This document shows, in pieces, positions 41,511 to 50,982 of a DNA stretch of 64,000 nt. Positions within the stretch are counted from its first letter, which is position 1. Every line of letters starts with the position of its first letter. A program made the translations under genes and the position numbers. The notes below the pieces were generated by a model. That model was not told the origin of the DNA. It saw only the letters and a list, made by a program, of their open reading frames with translations, and did no database searches. The stretch lies in NCBI GenBank assembly GCA_038229135.1, contig JBBROS010000010.1, forward strand, positions 1 to 64,000, written 5' to 3'. This DNA is from JBBROS01 sp038229135. Its GTDB lineage: Bacteria; Pseudomonadota; Alphaproteobacteria; Acetobacterales; Acetobacteraceae.

Positions 41511-42916
41511 TGTGCGGCGATCGCGGGGGCGCGGGGGGGGATGCGCCTGGCCTTGAGCTCTTCTGCGATGAGGAAGGCGAGCTCGAGGGACTGCTCGGCG
41601 TTCAGGCGCGGGTCGCAGAAGGTTTCGTAGCGGGCGCCGAGGTCGGCTTCGGTGAGGCGGTGGGCGCCGCCGACGCATTCCGTCACGTCCCGGCCCGTCA
41701 TCTCCACGTGCACGCCGCCGGCCCAGGAGTTGTGGGCGGCGTGGATGTCGAAGAACTGGCGCACCTCGGAGAGGATGGCGTCGAAGCTGCGGGTCTTGAC
41801 GGGTGCGGCGTTGCTGCCGCCCGTGGAGATGGTGTTGCCGTGCATGGGGTCGCAGAGCCACAGGACGCGGAGCCCTTCGGCCTGCACGGCGCGTAGCAGC
41901 GGCGGGAGCTTGCGCTCGATCTTGGTGGCGCCCATGCGGCTGATGAGGGTGAGGCGGCCGGGTTCCTGGCGGGGGTTGAGGGTTTCGGCGAGGCGGAGGA
42001 GGTCCGCGATGTCCGTCTCGGGGCCGACCTTGATGCCGATCGGGTTCTGCACGCCGCGCAGGAACTCGACATGGGCGCCGTCCGGCTGGCGGGTGCGGTC
42101 ACCGATCCACAGGAAGTGGGCCGAGCAGGCGTACCAGTCGCCGGACGTGCTGTCGACGCGGGTGAGGGCCTGCTCGTAGGGCAGGAGGAGGGCCTCGTGG
42201 CTGGTGTAGAAGTCGGTTTCGCGGATCTGCGGCGTGTTCAGGCTGCTCATGCCGCAGGCGGCCATGAAGGCGAGCGTCTCGTCGATGCGGGACGACAGGT
42301 CCTGGTAGCGGGCCGCCAAGGGCGAGCGAGCGGCGAAGTCGAGGTTCCAGCGATGGACCTCGTGCAGGTCCGCGTATCCGCCATTGGCGAAGGCGCGGAG
42401 CAGGTTGAGCGTGCCGGCGGACTGGAAGTAGCCGGTCTCCATGCGGGAGGGCTCGGGGGTGCGGGCGGCTTCGGTGAAGTCCGGGCCGTTCACGATGTCC
42501 CCGCGGTAGCTGGGCAGGCTCGTGCCGCCCTGGGTTTCCATGTCGGCACTGCGGGGCTTCGCGAACTGCCCGGCCATGCGGCCCATCTTCACCACGGGCA
42601 CGCTGGCGCCGAAGGTGAGGACGACGGCCATCTGCAGCAGCACGCGGAAGGTGTCGCGGATGATGTTGGCGTTGAAGTCGGAGAAGGATTCGGCGCAGTC
42701 CCCGCCCTGGAGCACGAAGGCCCGGCCGTCGGCGGCGAGCGCCAATGCGTCCCGGAGGCGCCGGGCCTCGCCTGCAAAAACGAGGGGCGGATAGGACGCC
42801 AGGCGCGCCTCGGTGGTGGCGAGGGCAAGCTGGTCCGGGTAGTGCGGGGCCTGCCGGATGGGGCGGGTGCGCCAGGTGGTGGGCGACCAGTCCGGCGCGG
42901 GCTGGGTGGTGTGCAT
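41507..42916 (-). CDS. aroG: 3-deoxy-7-phosphoheptulonate synthase, class II
   Basis: 469 residues, plant-type (class II) DAHP synthase, first step of the shikimate pathway. Signatures: APHYPDQLALA, VFAGEARRLRDALALAADG, FVLQGGDCAESFSDF with the metal-binding Cys, GRMAGQFAKPRS, PSYRGDIVNGPDF, AHFLWIGDRTRQPDGAHVEF, IKVGPETD, LCDPMHGNT, GGVHVEMTGRDVTECVGG and YETFCDPRLNAEQSLELAF. It is the first gene of a five-gene minus-strand operon. I see no obvious attenuator in the 155 bases before it. Confidence 0.95.
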   Translation of the reverse strand: MHTTQPAPDWSPTTWRTRPIRQAPHYPDQLALATTEARLASYPPLVFAGEARRLRDALALAADGRAFVLQGGDCAESFSDFNANIIRDTFRVLLQMAVVLTFGASVPVVKMGRMAGQFAKPRSADMETQGGTSLPSYRGDIVNGPDFTEAARTPEPSRMETGYFQSAGTLNLLRAFANGGYADLHEVHRWNLDFAARSPLAARYQDLSSRIDETLAFMAACGMSSLNTPQIRETDFYTSHEALLLPYEQALTRVDSTSGDWYACSAHFLWIGDRTRQPDGAHVEFLRGVQNPIGIKVGPETDIADLLRLAETLNPRQEPGRLTLISRMGATKIERKLPPLLRAVQAEGLRVLWLCDPMHGNTISTGGSNAAPVKTRSFDAILSEVRQFFDIHAAHNSWAGGVHVEMTGRDVTECVGGAHRLTEADLGARYETFCDPRLNAEQSLELAFLIAEELKARRIPPRAPAIAAQ

Positions 42917-43071
42917 CTGTGTTCTCCGACGCGCGCGGGCTCCGCCCGAGAACGCGTTATCGCGCGGAATGCGGGGCGGCGCTACTGTTTGGGCTTCGGG
43001 TGGGGGATCGGCCGATCTGCATTGCGCCTTTAACGTGGCCGTGCGCGCAGGGGCCGTGAGACGCTGCGGCC

Positions 43072-43980
43072 ATGACGGACAGTGTCATTCTCCCGCGTAA
43101 GGCGGGCCTCGCGTCGGGCGGGCTGCTCTGGGGCGGGCTCGGGGTGCTCGCGTTCTCGCTGAGCTTGCCGGCGACGCGGCTGGCGGTGCAGGGGCTCGAC
43201 CCGGTGTTCGTGGGGGCGGCGCGGGCGGTGGTGGCGGGGGTGGTGGCGGGGGCGGTGCTGCTCGTGGAGCGTGCGCCGTTGCCGGGGCTGGACCGGGCGG
43301 GGAGGGTGGCGTGGGGCCAGCTCCTGCTCGTGTGCCTTGGCGTCGTGGTTGGGTTCCCGCTGCTTTCGACCATGGCGATGGCTCGGGTCGGGGCGGTGCA
43401 CGGGGCGATCCTGACGGGGCTGCTGCCGGCGGGGACGGCGGTGGCGGCCGTGCTGCTGGCGCGGGAGCGGCCGAGCCTGCGGTTCTGGTCGGCTGCGGCG
43501 GCGGGGCTGCTGTGCGTGCTGGTGTTCGCCGCCGTGCAGGGGGCGGGGCGTCCGGGGCCGGCGGATGGGCTGCTGCTGCTGAGTGTGGTTGTGTGCTCGG
43601 CGGGGTATGCGGCGGGCGGCGCGCTTGCGCGGACGATGGGCGGTGTGCGGGTGATCGGGCTTGCGCTGATGATGGGGCTGCCGATCACGGCCGGGCTGGC
43701 CTGGGGGCATTGGGACGGGGCGGCGGTGGCGCGGGCGCCGTGGCAGTCCTGGGCCGGGTTCGCCTACGTATCGCTGGTCAGCCAGTATCTGGGGTTCTGG
43801 GCCTGGTATCGGGGGCTTGCCGAGGGTGGGGTCGCGCGGGTGGGGCAGCTGCAGCTCGGGCAGCCCGTGCTGTCCATGGCCTGGGCGGCGCTGCTGTTGG
43901 GGGAGGCCGTGTCGGGCGCCTCGATGCTCGCCGCCGCGGCGGTCCTGGCCTGCGTGGTCATGACGCAGCGGGCGCGATAG
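43072..43980 (+). CDS. EamA/DMT superfamily exporter
   Basis: 302-residue membrane protein with ten predicted helices in two EamA repeats. Typical pieces: LLWGGLGVLAFSLSLPATRLAV, STMAMARVGAVHGAILTGLLPAGTAVAAVLL, and LVSQYLGFWAWYRGLAEGGVARVGQLQLGQPVLS in the second half. It probably exports amino acids or other small metabolites; specificity is unknown. Confidence 0.92.
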   Translation: MTDSVILPRKAGLASGGLLWGGLGVLAFSLSLPATRLAVQGLDPVFVGAARAVVAGVVAGAVLLVERAPLPGLDRAGRVAWGQLLLVCLGVVVGFPLLSTMAMARVGAVHGAILTGLLPAGTAVAAVLLARERPSLRFWSAAAAGLLCVLVFAAVQGAGRPGPADGLLLLSVVVCSAGYAAGGALARTMGGVRVIGLALMMGLPITAGLAWGHWDGAAVARAPWQSWAGFAYVSLVSQYLGFWAWYRGLAEGGVARVGQLQLGQPVLSMAWAALLLGEAVSGASMLAAAAVLACVVMTQRAR

Positions 43981-44008
43981 GGTTGGGACGTCAGCAAGGA
44001 GTGCGCGG

Positions 44009-44497
44009 GTGCAAACGATCGGGGTGAGCGCCGGGCCGTATCGGTTCCGGGCGCGGTTCGAGGACGCGAAGTCACCGCAGACCTGCGCGGTGGTGCGGGC
44101 GTTGCTGCCCTACTCGGAGCGGCTGATGCATGTGCGCTGGAGCGGGGAGGCGGTATGGATCCCGCTCGGCGACCGCACGTTCGGCGTGGGGTATGAGGAC
44201 TCGAAGAGCCTCCCGGCGCCTGGGGAGATGATCTTCTATCCGGGCGGCGTCTCCGAGACCGAGATCCTGCTGGCCTATGGGCCGACGCGGTTCGCGAGCA
44301 AGGCCGGGCAACTCGCGGGCAACCATTTCCTGACGATCGTGGAGGGGCTCGAAAATTTGCATGCGCTGGGGCGGCTGACGCTCCTGGAGGGCGCGCAGCC
44401 GATCTCGTTCGAGGCGGGCGTGTCCGAGGGGGCGTATCCTAGCGGGGCGCGCCGGGGCGGGCGTGCCGGGGCGGGCATGTTGGAGGCGGGTGGCTAA
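44009..44497 (+). CDS. DUF3830 family protein (cyclophilin-like fold)
   Basis: 162 residues. The first 140 match the DUF3830 pattern: GPYRFRARFEDAKSPQTCA, HVRWSGEAVWIPLGD, PAPGEMIFYPGGVSETEIL, YGPTRFASKAGQLAGNHFLT and LEGAQPISFE. The last 25 residues are Gly/Arg/Ala low complexity. Start is a GTG at 44009. In other bacteria these genes often accompany amidohydrolases or transporters; the function is unknown. Confidence 0.85.
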   Translation: MQTIGVSAGPYRFRARFEDAKSPQTCAVVRALLPYSERLMHVRWSGEAVWIPLGDRTFGVGYEDSKSLPAPGEMIFYPGGVSETEILLAYGPTRFASKAGQLAGNHFLTIVEGLENLHALGRLTLLEGAQPISFEAGVSEGAYPSGARRGGRAGAGMLEAGG

Positions 44498-44532
44498 TCG
44501 TCACGAACGGTCGGGCGTCGGTTCCGGCCGTG

Positions 44533-44561
44533 TTGACGTTGTGGTAAGGCCAGAGCAGGAT
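44533..44561 (+). promoter_or_regulatory. Candidate housekeeping promoter for the MBL-fold gene
   Basis: TTGACG (44533-44538), 17 bases, then CAGGAT (44556-44561), lying 68 bases before the ATG at 44630. The -35 box is good; the -10 box is weak. Confidence 0.35.
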
Positions 44562-44629
44562 GGTAACGCCGGGACGATATCAGCCACGGGGGCGGGCCCG
44601 AGCGGCTTCCATCGACGAAGGGTACTACC

Positions 44630-46030
44630 ATGAGCTGGACGTTCGAGACGCTCGGCAACGCGATGATCCAGGTGTTCAAGGACGGCCATCCAATCCTGGC
44701 CACCGACCCCTGGATCGTGGGCGGGGCCTATTTCGGCAGCTGGGGGCTGGAGCGCCCGCTGTCCGGGGCGCAGATCGCGAACGTCAAGGCGTCGAAATAC
44801 CTGTGGTTCAGCCACGGGCACCCGGACCATTTCCATCCCGAGAGCCTCGACCAGCTGAACCGGGACAGCCTCGTGCTGCTGCCGGACCAGTATGACCCCG
44901 AGATGGCGCGGACGCTGGACGAGCGGGGCTTCAAGCACTCCACGTTGCCCCACAAGCAGTGGGTGGACCTGATGGACGGGCTGCGCATCCTGTGCGTGGA
45001 CAACGAGAACATGGACGCGATCGTCGCCATCGAGGCGGGCGGCGCGCTGCTGTTGAACAAGAACGATTCGCCGTTCTGCGGAGACGACCCGTTCTTCCGC
45101 AAGCTGGTGGCGCAGTACGGGCAGAGCTACCTGTTCGCGCTCTGCGCCTTCGATGCGGACATGATCAACATCGTCGACGAGCACATGAACAGCCTCATCG
45201 GCCCGCCGGACGAGCGCAAGCCCGGGACGGTGTTCAGCGTGGGCAAGACGGCAGAATACCTGCGGGTGAAGAATTTCTGCTGCAGCTCTTCCCAGCATGT
45301 GTACACGCGGCCGGACAGCGCCTGGGCGAACGACTACCGGATCACCTGGCCCGAGATGAAGAAGCTGTGGCCAGCAGACGCGATCCGGCTGATCCCGCCC
45401 TACTCCACCATCGACCTGGCCACGGGCGCGCTGCTGCACACCGCTGCCGACGATGTGGGCGAGCCTTCGGCGCGCGTGCTGCCCGAATTGGGCGAGGACT
45501 GGGGCGCGCGGTTGTCCGAGGAGGAGTGGCGCCGCGTGGAGACGTTCGCGAGGCAATTCCAGACGCTCGCCTTCTGGCAGGACTTCATCGCCTTCACGGT
45601 GGGTGGGGAGACCCGGACCTTCTTCCTCAGCCAGGCTTCGGAGAGGAAGCCGGCGGCGCGGCGCGTGGGCGTCACGTTCCATGTGCCACGGGGGTCGTTG
45701 CTCGAGACCGTCGAGTACGGCTACTTCGACGACCTGCTGATCGGTAACTTCATGAAGACACAGCTTCACGGCATGACGCTCTACCCGTTGTTCTCTCCGC
45801 GCGTGGCCAAGCTCGGGGGGAACGCGAAGGTGTTCACGAACAGCCAGCTCTGGCGGTTTCGCCTGCACTACCTGGCGCGGTCGCCGGGCGCATTCCTTCG
45901 GTATCGTTGGGAACTGTCGCGCAACGCCGTGCTGATGCCGGCGGCGCGACGCTGGGCGCGGGCGGTGGGGCTGTTCGATACGCTCAAGGGGCTGCGGCAC
46001 CGGGTGGTCGGGGCGCCGCGCGCACTTTGA
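44630..46030 (+). CDS. Metallo-beta-lactamase-fold hydrolase, surface-glycan context
   Basis: 466 residues. The metal motif SHGHPDHFHP is at about 61-70 (HxHxDH with His62, His64, Asp66, His67). DPWIVGGAYFGSWGLERPL precedes it, as in UlaG-like or CMP-sialate-hydroxylase-like MBL proteins. Later His/Asp residues occur in LLNKNDSPFCGDD. The C-terminal 200 residues (GNFMKTQLHGMTLYP) are not part of the hydrolase fold and remain unassigned. It overlaps a deacetylase-glycosyltransferase gene by TTGA, which suggests it modifies a sugar or lipid-sugar intermediate. Confidence 0.78.
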   Translation: MSWTFETLGNAMIQVFKDGHPILATDPWIVGGAYFGSWGLERPLSGAQIANVKASKYLWFSHGHPDHFHPESLDQLNRDSLVLLPDQYDPEMARTLDERGFKHSTLPHKQWVDLMDGLRILCVDNENMDAIVAIEAGGALLLNKNDSPFCGDDPFFRKLVAQYGQSYLFALCAFDADMINIVDEHMNSLIGPPDERKPGTVFSVGKTAEYLRVKNFCCSSSQHVYTRPDSAWANDYRITWPEMKKLWPADAIRLIPPYSTIDLATGALLHTAADDVGEPSARVLPELGEDWGARLSEEEWRRVETFARQFQTLAFWQDFIAFTVGGETRTFFLSQASERKPAARRVGVTFHVPRGSLLETVEYGYFDDLLIGNFMKTQLHGMTLYPLFSPRVAKLGGNAKVFTNSQLWRFRLHYLARSPGAFLRYRWELSRNAVLMPAARRWARAVGLFDTLKGLRHRVVGAPRAL

Positions 46031-48027
46031 CGGGCGCCGCGCCTTTCGTCGCCGCGGAACCTGCCGCCACCCACGGACGGGCGGTGCGGGCGCCGATCCG
46101 CCTGCCTGTGGCAACGCAACCGCTGCTGGTGATCTCGATCGATTGCGAGGAGGGGTTCGACTGGCGGTATCCCGTCCGGGGCACGGAGTTCGACCTGACC
46201 TCCATCGCGCAACTGCCGCGCGTGGCGGACCGGCTTCGGCGGCATGGTGCCCGGCTCACCTGTGTCGCGACCTACCCCGTGGTGGACGACGACGCGACCT
46301 GGGCGGTGCTTGAAGGCATGGCGGCGCGGGGGGACGCGGTGCTGGGGGCGCACCTGCACCCATGGGTGACGCCGCCCTACGACGAGGCGCCGACGCGGTT
46401 CAACTCGTATCAGGGCAACCTCGAGCCGAAGCTCGAGGCGGCCAAGGTGGCGCGGATCGCGGGGCGGATCGCCGACCGGACCGGCGGGCGGCCCACGCTG
46501 TTCAAGGCCGGGCGCTACGGGTTCGGCCCTTCAACCGCGGCGGCGCTGGCCGAGGCCGGGTTCGAGATCGACCTGAGCTTCATGCCGTTCTGGGATTACG
46601 AGGACGAGGGCGGCCCCAGCTTCGTGGACATCGGGAGCGACCCGGTGTGGCTCGAGATGGCCGACGGGGCCGGGCCTGCGCTGCTCGAGCTGCCGCACAC
46701 GGCGGGCTTCGTGGGCCTCGGGCGGCGGTGGGGCGCGCAGGCTTTCCCACGGATGGACACGAAGGCGCTGCGGCAGTTGAAGGTGCCGTCGGCGTTTGCC
46801 TGGGCTGGCCTGCTGAACCGGATCCGGCTGAGCCCCGAGGGCGTGACGCTGGGGGAGGCCAAGCGACTGACGGAGCTGCTGCTCGAGGACGGGCAGCGCG
46901 TGTTCCACCTGAGCTTCCACAGCACGTCGTTGGTGCCGGGGCTGACGCCGTATGCGCAGACCGAGGCGGAGGTGGAGCAGCTGCTGGGCTGGCTCGACGC
47001 CTACGTCGATCATTTCACGGGGCGGCTCGGCGGCCAGGTGGTGACGCCGCACGAGGTGCGCGCAGTGTTGGAGGGCGGCATACCGGACATCTCGACCGGA
47101 CCAGCCGCGAGGGTGGCGCATGATCCGAAGCCGCCGATCAACGTGATGCTGTGCTGCAACGAAGGCTTCATGCAGCATGTGGCCGTGGCGCTGGTTTCGC
47201 TGCTGGCGAACAACCCGGGGCGCGCGTTCGACATCGTCGTGGTGAGCGGCGACCCGCTGGTTGAAAGCTGGCCCAAGCTGCAGCGCACGCTGGCGCCATG
47301 GCGGGACAGCACGGTGCGGCTCGTGCGGTTCCAGGCGCCGGCCGATCTCGAGCTGCCGCTCAACAACCGCTACACGGTGGAGGCCTACACGCGGCTCTGG
47401 ATCGAGCAGTTGATGCCGGCATCGGTCGAGCGCGTGCTGTATCTGGACGGCGACCTGATCGTGCGGGGCGACATCGGGCCGCTGTGGGACGTCGAGCTGG
47501 GCGGGAGCCTGCTTGCCGCCGTGGACATCCCGGGGTCGACGCGCTGCGCGCTTATCGAAATCCCGGAGGAGGAGGGCTACTTCAACTCGGGCGTGATGGT
47601 GGTCGACCTGGCGCAATGGCGGCGCACCGGGGCACTGCCGGAGCTGCTGGACTATATCAGGCGGCGGCCCGAGACGCTGTTGGACGCGGACCAGGATGCG
47701 CTGAACGCGTGCTTCCATGCGCGGCGGACCCGGGTGGATTACGTGTGGAACGTGATCAGCCCGTTCTACTTCGCCTACCACCCGCTGGGCCTGTCCGACG
47801 CCGAGCTCGAGCGGGTGCAGCGGGATGCGCAGATCGTGCACTTCAACGGCGTGAGCAAGCCGTGGACCTACATGAGCCGGCATCCGCACCAGGCAGAGTA
47901 CTACCGCTATCTCGCCATGACGGAGTGGCGGGACTACGTGCCGAGCGACAAGACGCTGCCCAACATGGTCAAAAAGACGCTGGCGCAGGCAGTGCCGGAG
48001 CCGGTGCGGCGGGCGCTGCGGCGGTAG
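46027..48027 (+). CDS. Polysaccharide deacetylase-GT8 glycosyltransferase fusion
   Basis: About 666 residues, two enzymes in one chain. Residues 30-350 form a NodB-like deacetylase: VISIDCEEGFDW (Asp39, Glu41), GAHLHPWVTPPYDE (His109 and His111), FKAGRYGFGPSTAAAL, and FHLSFHSTSLVPG. From about 370 a family 8 glycosyltransferase follows: INVMLCCNEGFMQHVAVALVSLL, RVLYLDGDLIVRGDI (DxD), EEGYFNSGVMVVDLAQWR and HFNGVSKPW. A TTG overlapping the previous stop (TTGA) is the likely start, with a GTG at 46078 or nearby as alternative. It probably trims and extends an exported glycan. Confidence 0.82.
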   Translation: MTGAAPFVAAEPAATHGRAVRAPIRLPVATQPLLVISIDCEEGFDWRYPVRGTEFDLTSIAQLPRVADRLRRHGARLTCVATYPVVDDDATWAVLEGMAARGDAVLGAHLHPWVTPPYDEAPTRFNSYQGNLEPKLEAAKVARIAGRIADRTGGRPTLFKAGRYGFGPSTAAALAEAGFEIDLSFMPFWDYEDEGGPSFVDIGSDPVWLEMADGAGPALLELPHTAGFVGLGRRWGAQAFPRMDTKALRQLKVPSAFAWAGLLNRIRLSPEGVTLGEAKRLTELLLEDGQRVFHLSFHSTSLVPGLTPYAQTEAEVEQLLGWLDAYVDHFTGRLGGQVVTPHEVRAVLEGGIPDISTGPAARVAHDPKPPINVMLCCNEGFMQHVAVALVSLLANNPGRAFDIVVVSGDPLVESWPKLQRTLAPWRDSTVRLVRFQAPADLELPLNNRYTVEAYTRLWIEQLMPASVERVLYLDGDLIVRGDIGPLWDVELGGSLLAAVDIPGSTRCALIEIPEEEGYFNSGVMVVDLAQWRRTGALPELLDYIRRRPETLLDADQDALNACFHARRTRVDYVWNVISPFYFAYHPLGLSDAELERVQRDAQIVHFNGVSKPWTYMSRHPHQAEYYRYLAMTEWRDYVPSDKTLPNMVKKTLAQAVPEPVRRALRR

Positions 48028-48030
48028 GCG

Positions 48031-48456
48031 GTGGACCTGATCCCGATCGCCCCGGGCATCGGATTCGACCCGCGGGAGCTCGATGAGAGCTTCATCCGGG
48101 CTTCGGGGCCGGGTGGGCAGAACGTGAACAAGGTTTCGAGCGCGGTGCAGGTGCGGCTGGACCTGCGGCGGGAGGGGTCGTTGCCAGAGGCGCTGAGGGC
48201 GCGTGTGGAGCGGCTGGGCGGCTCACGCGTCACGGGGGATGGCGTGCTGGTGATCACGGCGCAGCGGCACCGCTCGCAGGACCGGAACAGGCAGGATGCG
48301 CTGGAGCGGGTGGTGGCGCTGCTGCGTGAGGCGGGGGTGCGGGAGGTGCGCCGGGTGAAGACGCGGCCCAGCCTCTCGGCCCGGCGGGAGCGGGTGGAGG
48401 GCAAGGTGCGGCGGGGCGCGGTGAAGCGGCTGCGTGGCGCCCCGGAGCCGGATTAG
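48031..48456 (+). CDS. arfB: Alternative ribosome-rescue factor ArfB (YaeJ)
   Basis: 141 residues. The catalytic GGQ (about 28-30) lies in IRASGPGGQNVNKVSSAVQ, the domain-3 signature of release factors. The C-terminus is a basic tail (KTRPSLSARRERVEGKVRRG) that enters the empty mRNA channel of a stalled ribosome. It hydrolyses peptidyl-tRNA on non-stop complexes. The start is a GTG three bases after the glycosyltransferase stop. Confidence 0.95.
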   Translation: MDLIPIAPGIGFDPRELDESFIRASGPGGQNVNKVSSAVQVRLDLRREGSLPEALRARVERLGGSRVTGDGVLVITAQRHRSQDRNRQDALERVVALLREAGVREVRRVKTRPSLSARRERVEGKVRRGAVKRLRGAPEPD

Positions 48457-48472
48457 GGCCGCGCTGTCGTCC

Positions 48473-48493
48473 CCCCTCCCGCGATGGGAGGGG
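48473..48493. terminator. Hairpin between arfB and the lytic transglycosylase gene
   Basis: CCCCTCCC-GCGAT-GGGAGGGG, a perfect 8-bp stem between convergent genes; one of the recurring family. Confidence 0.6.
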
Positions 48494-48502
48494 AAACCTC
48501 AG

Positions 48503-49855
48503 TCATGACTGGGCGTCGGGGCTGACCACGATGCAGTTGGTGCGGGCTCGGGCGAGGCGCTCGCAGGCCTGTGCTGCGGCATCCCGCGAGAGGCCGCCGA
48601 GGCGGGCGCGGTAGAGCGTGCCTTGACCCTGGCGCACGGGTGTTACGCTCGGCCGGGCGGCGGCGAGGGCCACCCCGGCGTGGTCGCGCGCCGCGGTGGT
48701 GGCCGATGCGGCGAGCCCCGGGTTGGCGAATGCGCCGACCTGGACGGCCCAACTGCCGCCCGCGGGCGCCCCACCGCGGGGTATCGGGGCGGCGTTGGCT
48801 GGGGTGAACAGGCTGAACCCACGGCCCTCCCCCTGGCGCGGCCCGAGCGGGGTGAGCGCCGCGGAGGCGAGCTGCGTCTGGTTGGCGCGGTAGGCTGGCG
48901 GGCGCGGCGGCTCCGGCATCTGCGCGAAGCTCGGCGCGGGGGTGGGCGCGAAGGTGGGCGCGAAGGTTTGGGCCGTGCCACGGTATGGCTCGAGGCGGGA
49001 CGGCTCGGGGCGAGAAGGCTCGCGATACGGTGCGAAGCCGGTCGGCTCGGGCAGGGAAGCGACCTGGACCGGCGCCGCGCTCGGCGGGTTGAGGCGGATG
49101 AACGGCCGAGCCGGCTCGGACAGCGGCGTCGGCAGCGCGGCGTATTGCACGGGCGCCGGCGGGTTCAGCACGATCGGGGCGGAGGGCGCGCTGTAGCGGA
49201 TGGAGGCGGCGTAGCGCGGGCCGTCGGGGATGCTGAACGGCACGGCGTTCATGGCATATTGCTCACCGGGCGAGCTGCGGCTCGGGCTGCTGCCGGCGAT
49301 CTTGGGGCCGATGGACGCCACGTAACGGCGCGTCTCTTCCGGCAGCGTGCGGTTGCGCGTCAGGTAGTCGTCGAGCCGCCCGGGCCCGGCGTTGTAGGCG
49401 GCGAGGAAGCCTGGGGAGCCATAGATGTCGTACATCTCGCGGATGTAGGCGGTGCCGGCCATGATGTTGTTGTGCGGGTCGTAGGGGTCTCCGCCGAGCT
49501 CGGGGTAGCGGCCGCGGATTTCGTCGTAGGTGGCGGGCATGACCTGCATCAGGCCCATGGCGCCGGCGCCGGAGGTGACGAGGTCCCCGTTGCGGCCGTA
49601 GAGGCGGCCCCCCGATTCCTGGCGCATGACCTCCCGGATCCAGCGCTCCGGCACGTCGAACTTCGCTGCGGCCTCGACGATGTAGGGGCCCCACGGGTCG
49701 CTGGCCGGGCCGGGCGGCGTGTAGTTGCGGCCGGCGCGGGAGCGGTACTGGTTGCTCTCCTGCTGCGCCGAGAGCTGCGGCTTGCTGGCGCAGGCACTGA
49801 GCGTTGCGGCCACCGCGAGAACTGCGGTGAGGCGGGCGAAGGTCTGGAAGGTCAA
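48503..49855 (-). CDS. Lytic transglycosylase lipoprotein with C-terminal SPOR domain
   Basis: 450 residues. The lipoprotein signal ends in LSAC (Cys22), so it is probably anchored to the outer membrane. The SLT domain spans about 55-185: VMRQESGGRLYGRNG holds the catalytic Glu80, then GAMGLMQVMPATYDEI and FLAAYNAGPGRLDDYL. A Pro-rich spacer of some 190 residues with FAPT/EPSR repeats leads to a SPOR domain (WAVQVGAFANPGLAASA ... YRARLGGLSRDAAAQACERL), which binds denuded septal peptidoglycan. It cleaves glycan strands, probably at division sites. Confidence 0.93.
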   Translation of the reverse strand: MTFQTFARLTAVLAVAATLSACASKPQLSAQQESNQYRSRAGRNYTPPGPASDPWGPYIVEAAAKFDVPERWIREVMRQESGGRLYGRNGDLVTSGAGAMGLMQVMPATYDEIRGRYPELGGDPYDPHNNIMAGTAYIREMYDIYGSPGFLAAYNAGPGRLDDYLTRNRTLPEETRRYVASIGPKIAGSSPSRSSPGEQYAMNAVPFSIPDGPRYAASIRYSAPSAPIVLNPPAPVQYAALPTPLSEPARPFIRLNPPSAAPVQVASLPEPTGFAPYREPSRPEPSRLEPYRGTAQTFAPTFAPTPAPSFAQMPEPPRPPAYRANQTQLASAALTPLGPRQGEGRGFSLFTPANAAPIPRGGAPAGGSWAVQVGAFANPGLAASATTAARDHAGVALAAARPSVTPVRQGQGTLYRARLGGLSRDAAAQACERLARARTNCIVVSPDAQS

Positions 49856-50091
49856 GCGGTGGTCTCCGTCGGCTGGTCTCGTGCAGCCGAAGCGGGCTGC
49901 CGGGTTGCGAACGTTCAGGCAGGCTTACGGGCCGGCGCTCAACCGTGCGAGGAGCAACGCACCCGAAGCCGCTAGCCTGAAATGACGCACAAGGCAAGAT
50001 TTTGCGACGCCGGCGGCGCGGTTTCGGCTTCGGGCGTGGCCGAATGGCCCGGTGTTGCGGGTGGGCGCCGGATCGGCTACGGCGCAGGGCA

Positions 50092-50982
50092 ATGACCGTG
50101 TCGCCGTCCCCCGCCCTCCCGGCTGCGGAGTCGCAAGCCTCCGTGGCGATGCCGAGCCGCTCGATGCGGCTGCAGTCCAACCTCGACTTCGCGGCCCGGC
50201 AACGGCAGGCGGTCGCGGACCTGGCGGGTGCGGCGCAGCTGTGGCGGCTGGCGCTGGCGCTGGGCTGGTTCGACATCCGGCTGCGCTACCGAGGCTCGGT
50301 GCTGGGGCCATTCTGGCTCACGCTGTCCACCGCGGTGATGGTGGTGGCGCTGGGCGTGCTCTACTCCGCGCTGTTCAAGATGGAGCTGCACGACTACCTG
50401 CCGTTCCTCGCACTTTCGCTGGTGCTATGGACCTTCCTGCAGACGCTTGTGAGCGACAGCTGCACCTGCTTCCTGCAGGCCGAGGGCATGGTGCGTTCGG
50501 TGCGGATGCCGTTCTCGCTCTATGCGGCGCGGGTGCTGGTGCGGAATGTCCTGACCCTGGCGCACAACGTGGTCGTGATCGTGGCCGTGTGGGCCTGGTT
50601 CGACGTCTGGCCCGGCCTGGCCGCGCTGGGCGCGCTGCCGGGGCTGGCCCTATGGCTGGTGGACGGGGTTGCGGCCTGCCTGTTGCTGGGCGCCCTGTGC
50701 GCGCGGTTCCGGGACATCCCGCCGATTGTGGCGAGCCTGATGCAGATCGCGTTCTTCGTGAGCCCGATCATCTGGAAGCCGGAGCTGCTGGAGCCGCCGC
50801 AGCGGGCGCTCCTGCCGCTGAACCCGTTCTTCACGCTGCTCGAGGTGGTGCGGGCGCCGCTGCTTGGGGCATGGCCCTCGAGCACGGTGTGGGCGTCGGC
50901 GCTGGGGTTCAGCGCGGTGCTGGTGCTGGCCGCCTGGTTGCTGTTCGTGCGGGTGCGCGGGCGGCTGAGCTTCTGGGTATGA
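50092..50982 (+). CDS. Polysaccharide ABC exporter permease (KpsM/Wzm type)
   Basis: 296 residues, about six membrane helices after a 60-residue cytoplasmic start. LGWFDIRLRYRGSVLGPFWL is the ABC-2 export-permease signature, followed by FLQAEGMVRSVRMPFSLYAARVLVRN and FFVSPIIWKPELL. It exports capsule or O-antigen with the ATPase encoded next. The ATG at 50092 is used; the longer frame upstream lacks a family match. Confidence 0.92.
   Translation: MTVSPSPALPAAESQASVAMPSRSMRLQSNLDFAARQRQAVADLAGAAQLWRLALALGWFDIRLRYRGSVLGPFWLTLSTAVMVVALGVLYSALFKMELHDYLPFLALSLVLWTFLQTLVSDSCTCFLQAEGMVRSVRMPFSLYAARVLVRNVLTLAHNVVVIVAVWAWFDVWPGLAALGALPGLALWLVDGVAACLLLGALCARFRDIPPIVASLMQIAFFVSPIIWKPELLEPPQRALLPLNPFFTLLEVVRAPLLGAWPSSTVWASALGFSAVLVLAAWLLFVRVRGRLSFWV

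Noticed and set aside
45907..46026. Longer N-terminus for the deacetylase-GT8 protein
   Set aside because: It would overlap the MBL gene by 120 bases with no family similarity; the TTGA overlap start fits the habit of this genome.
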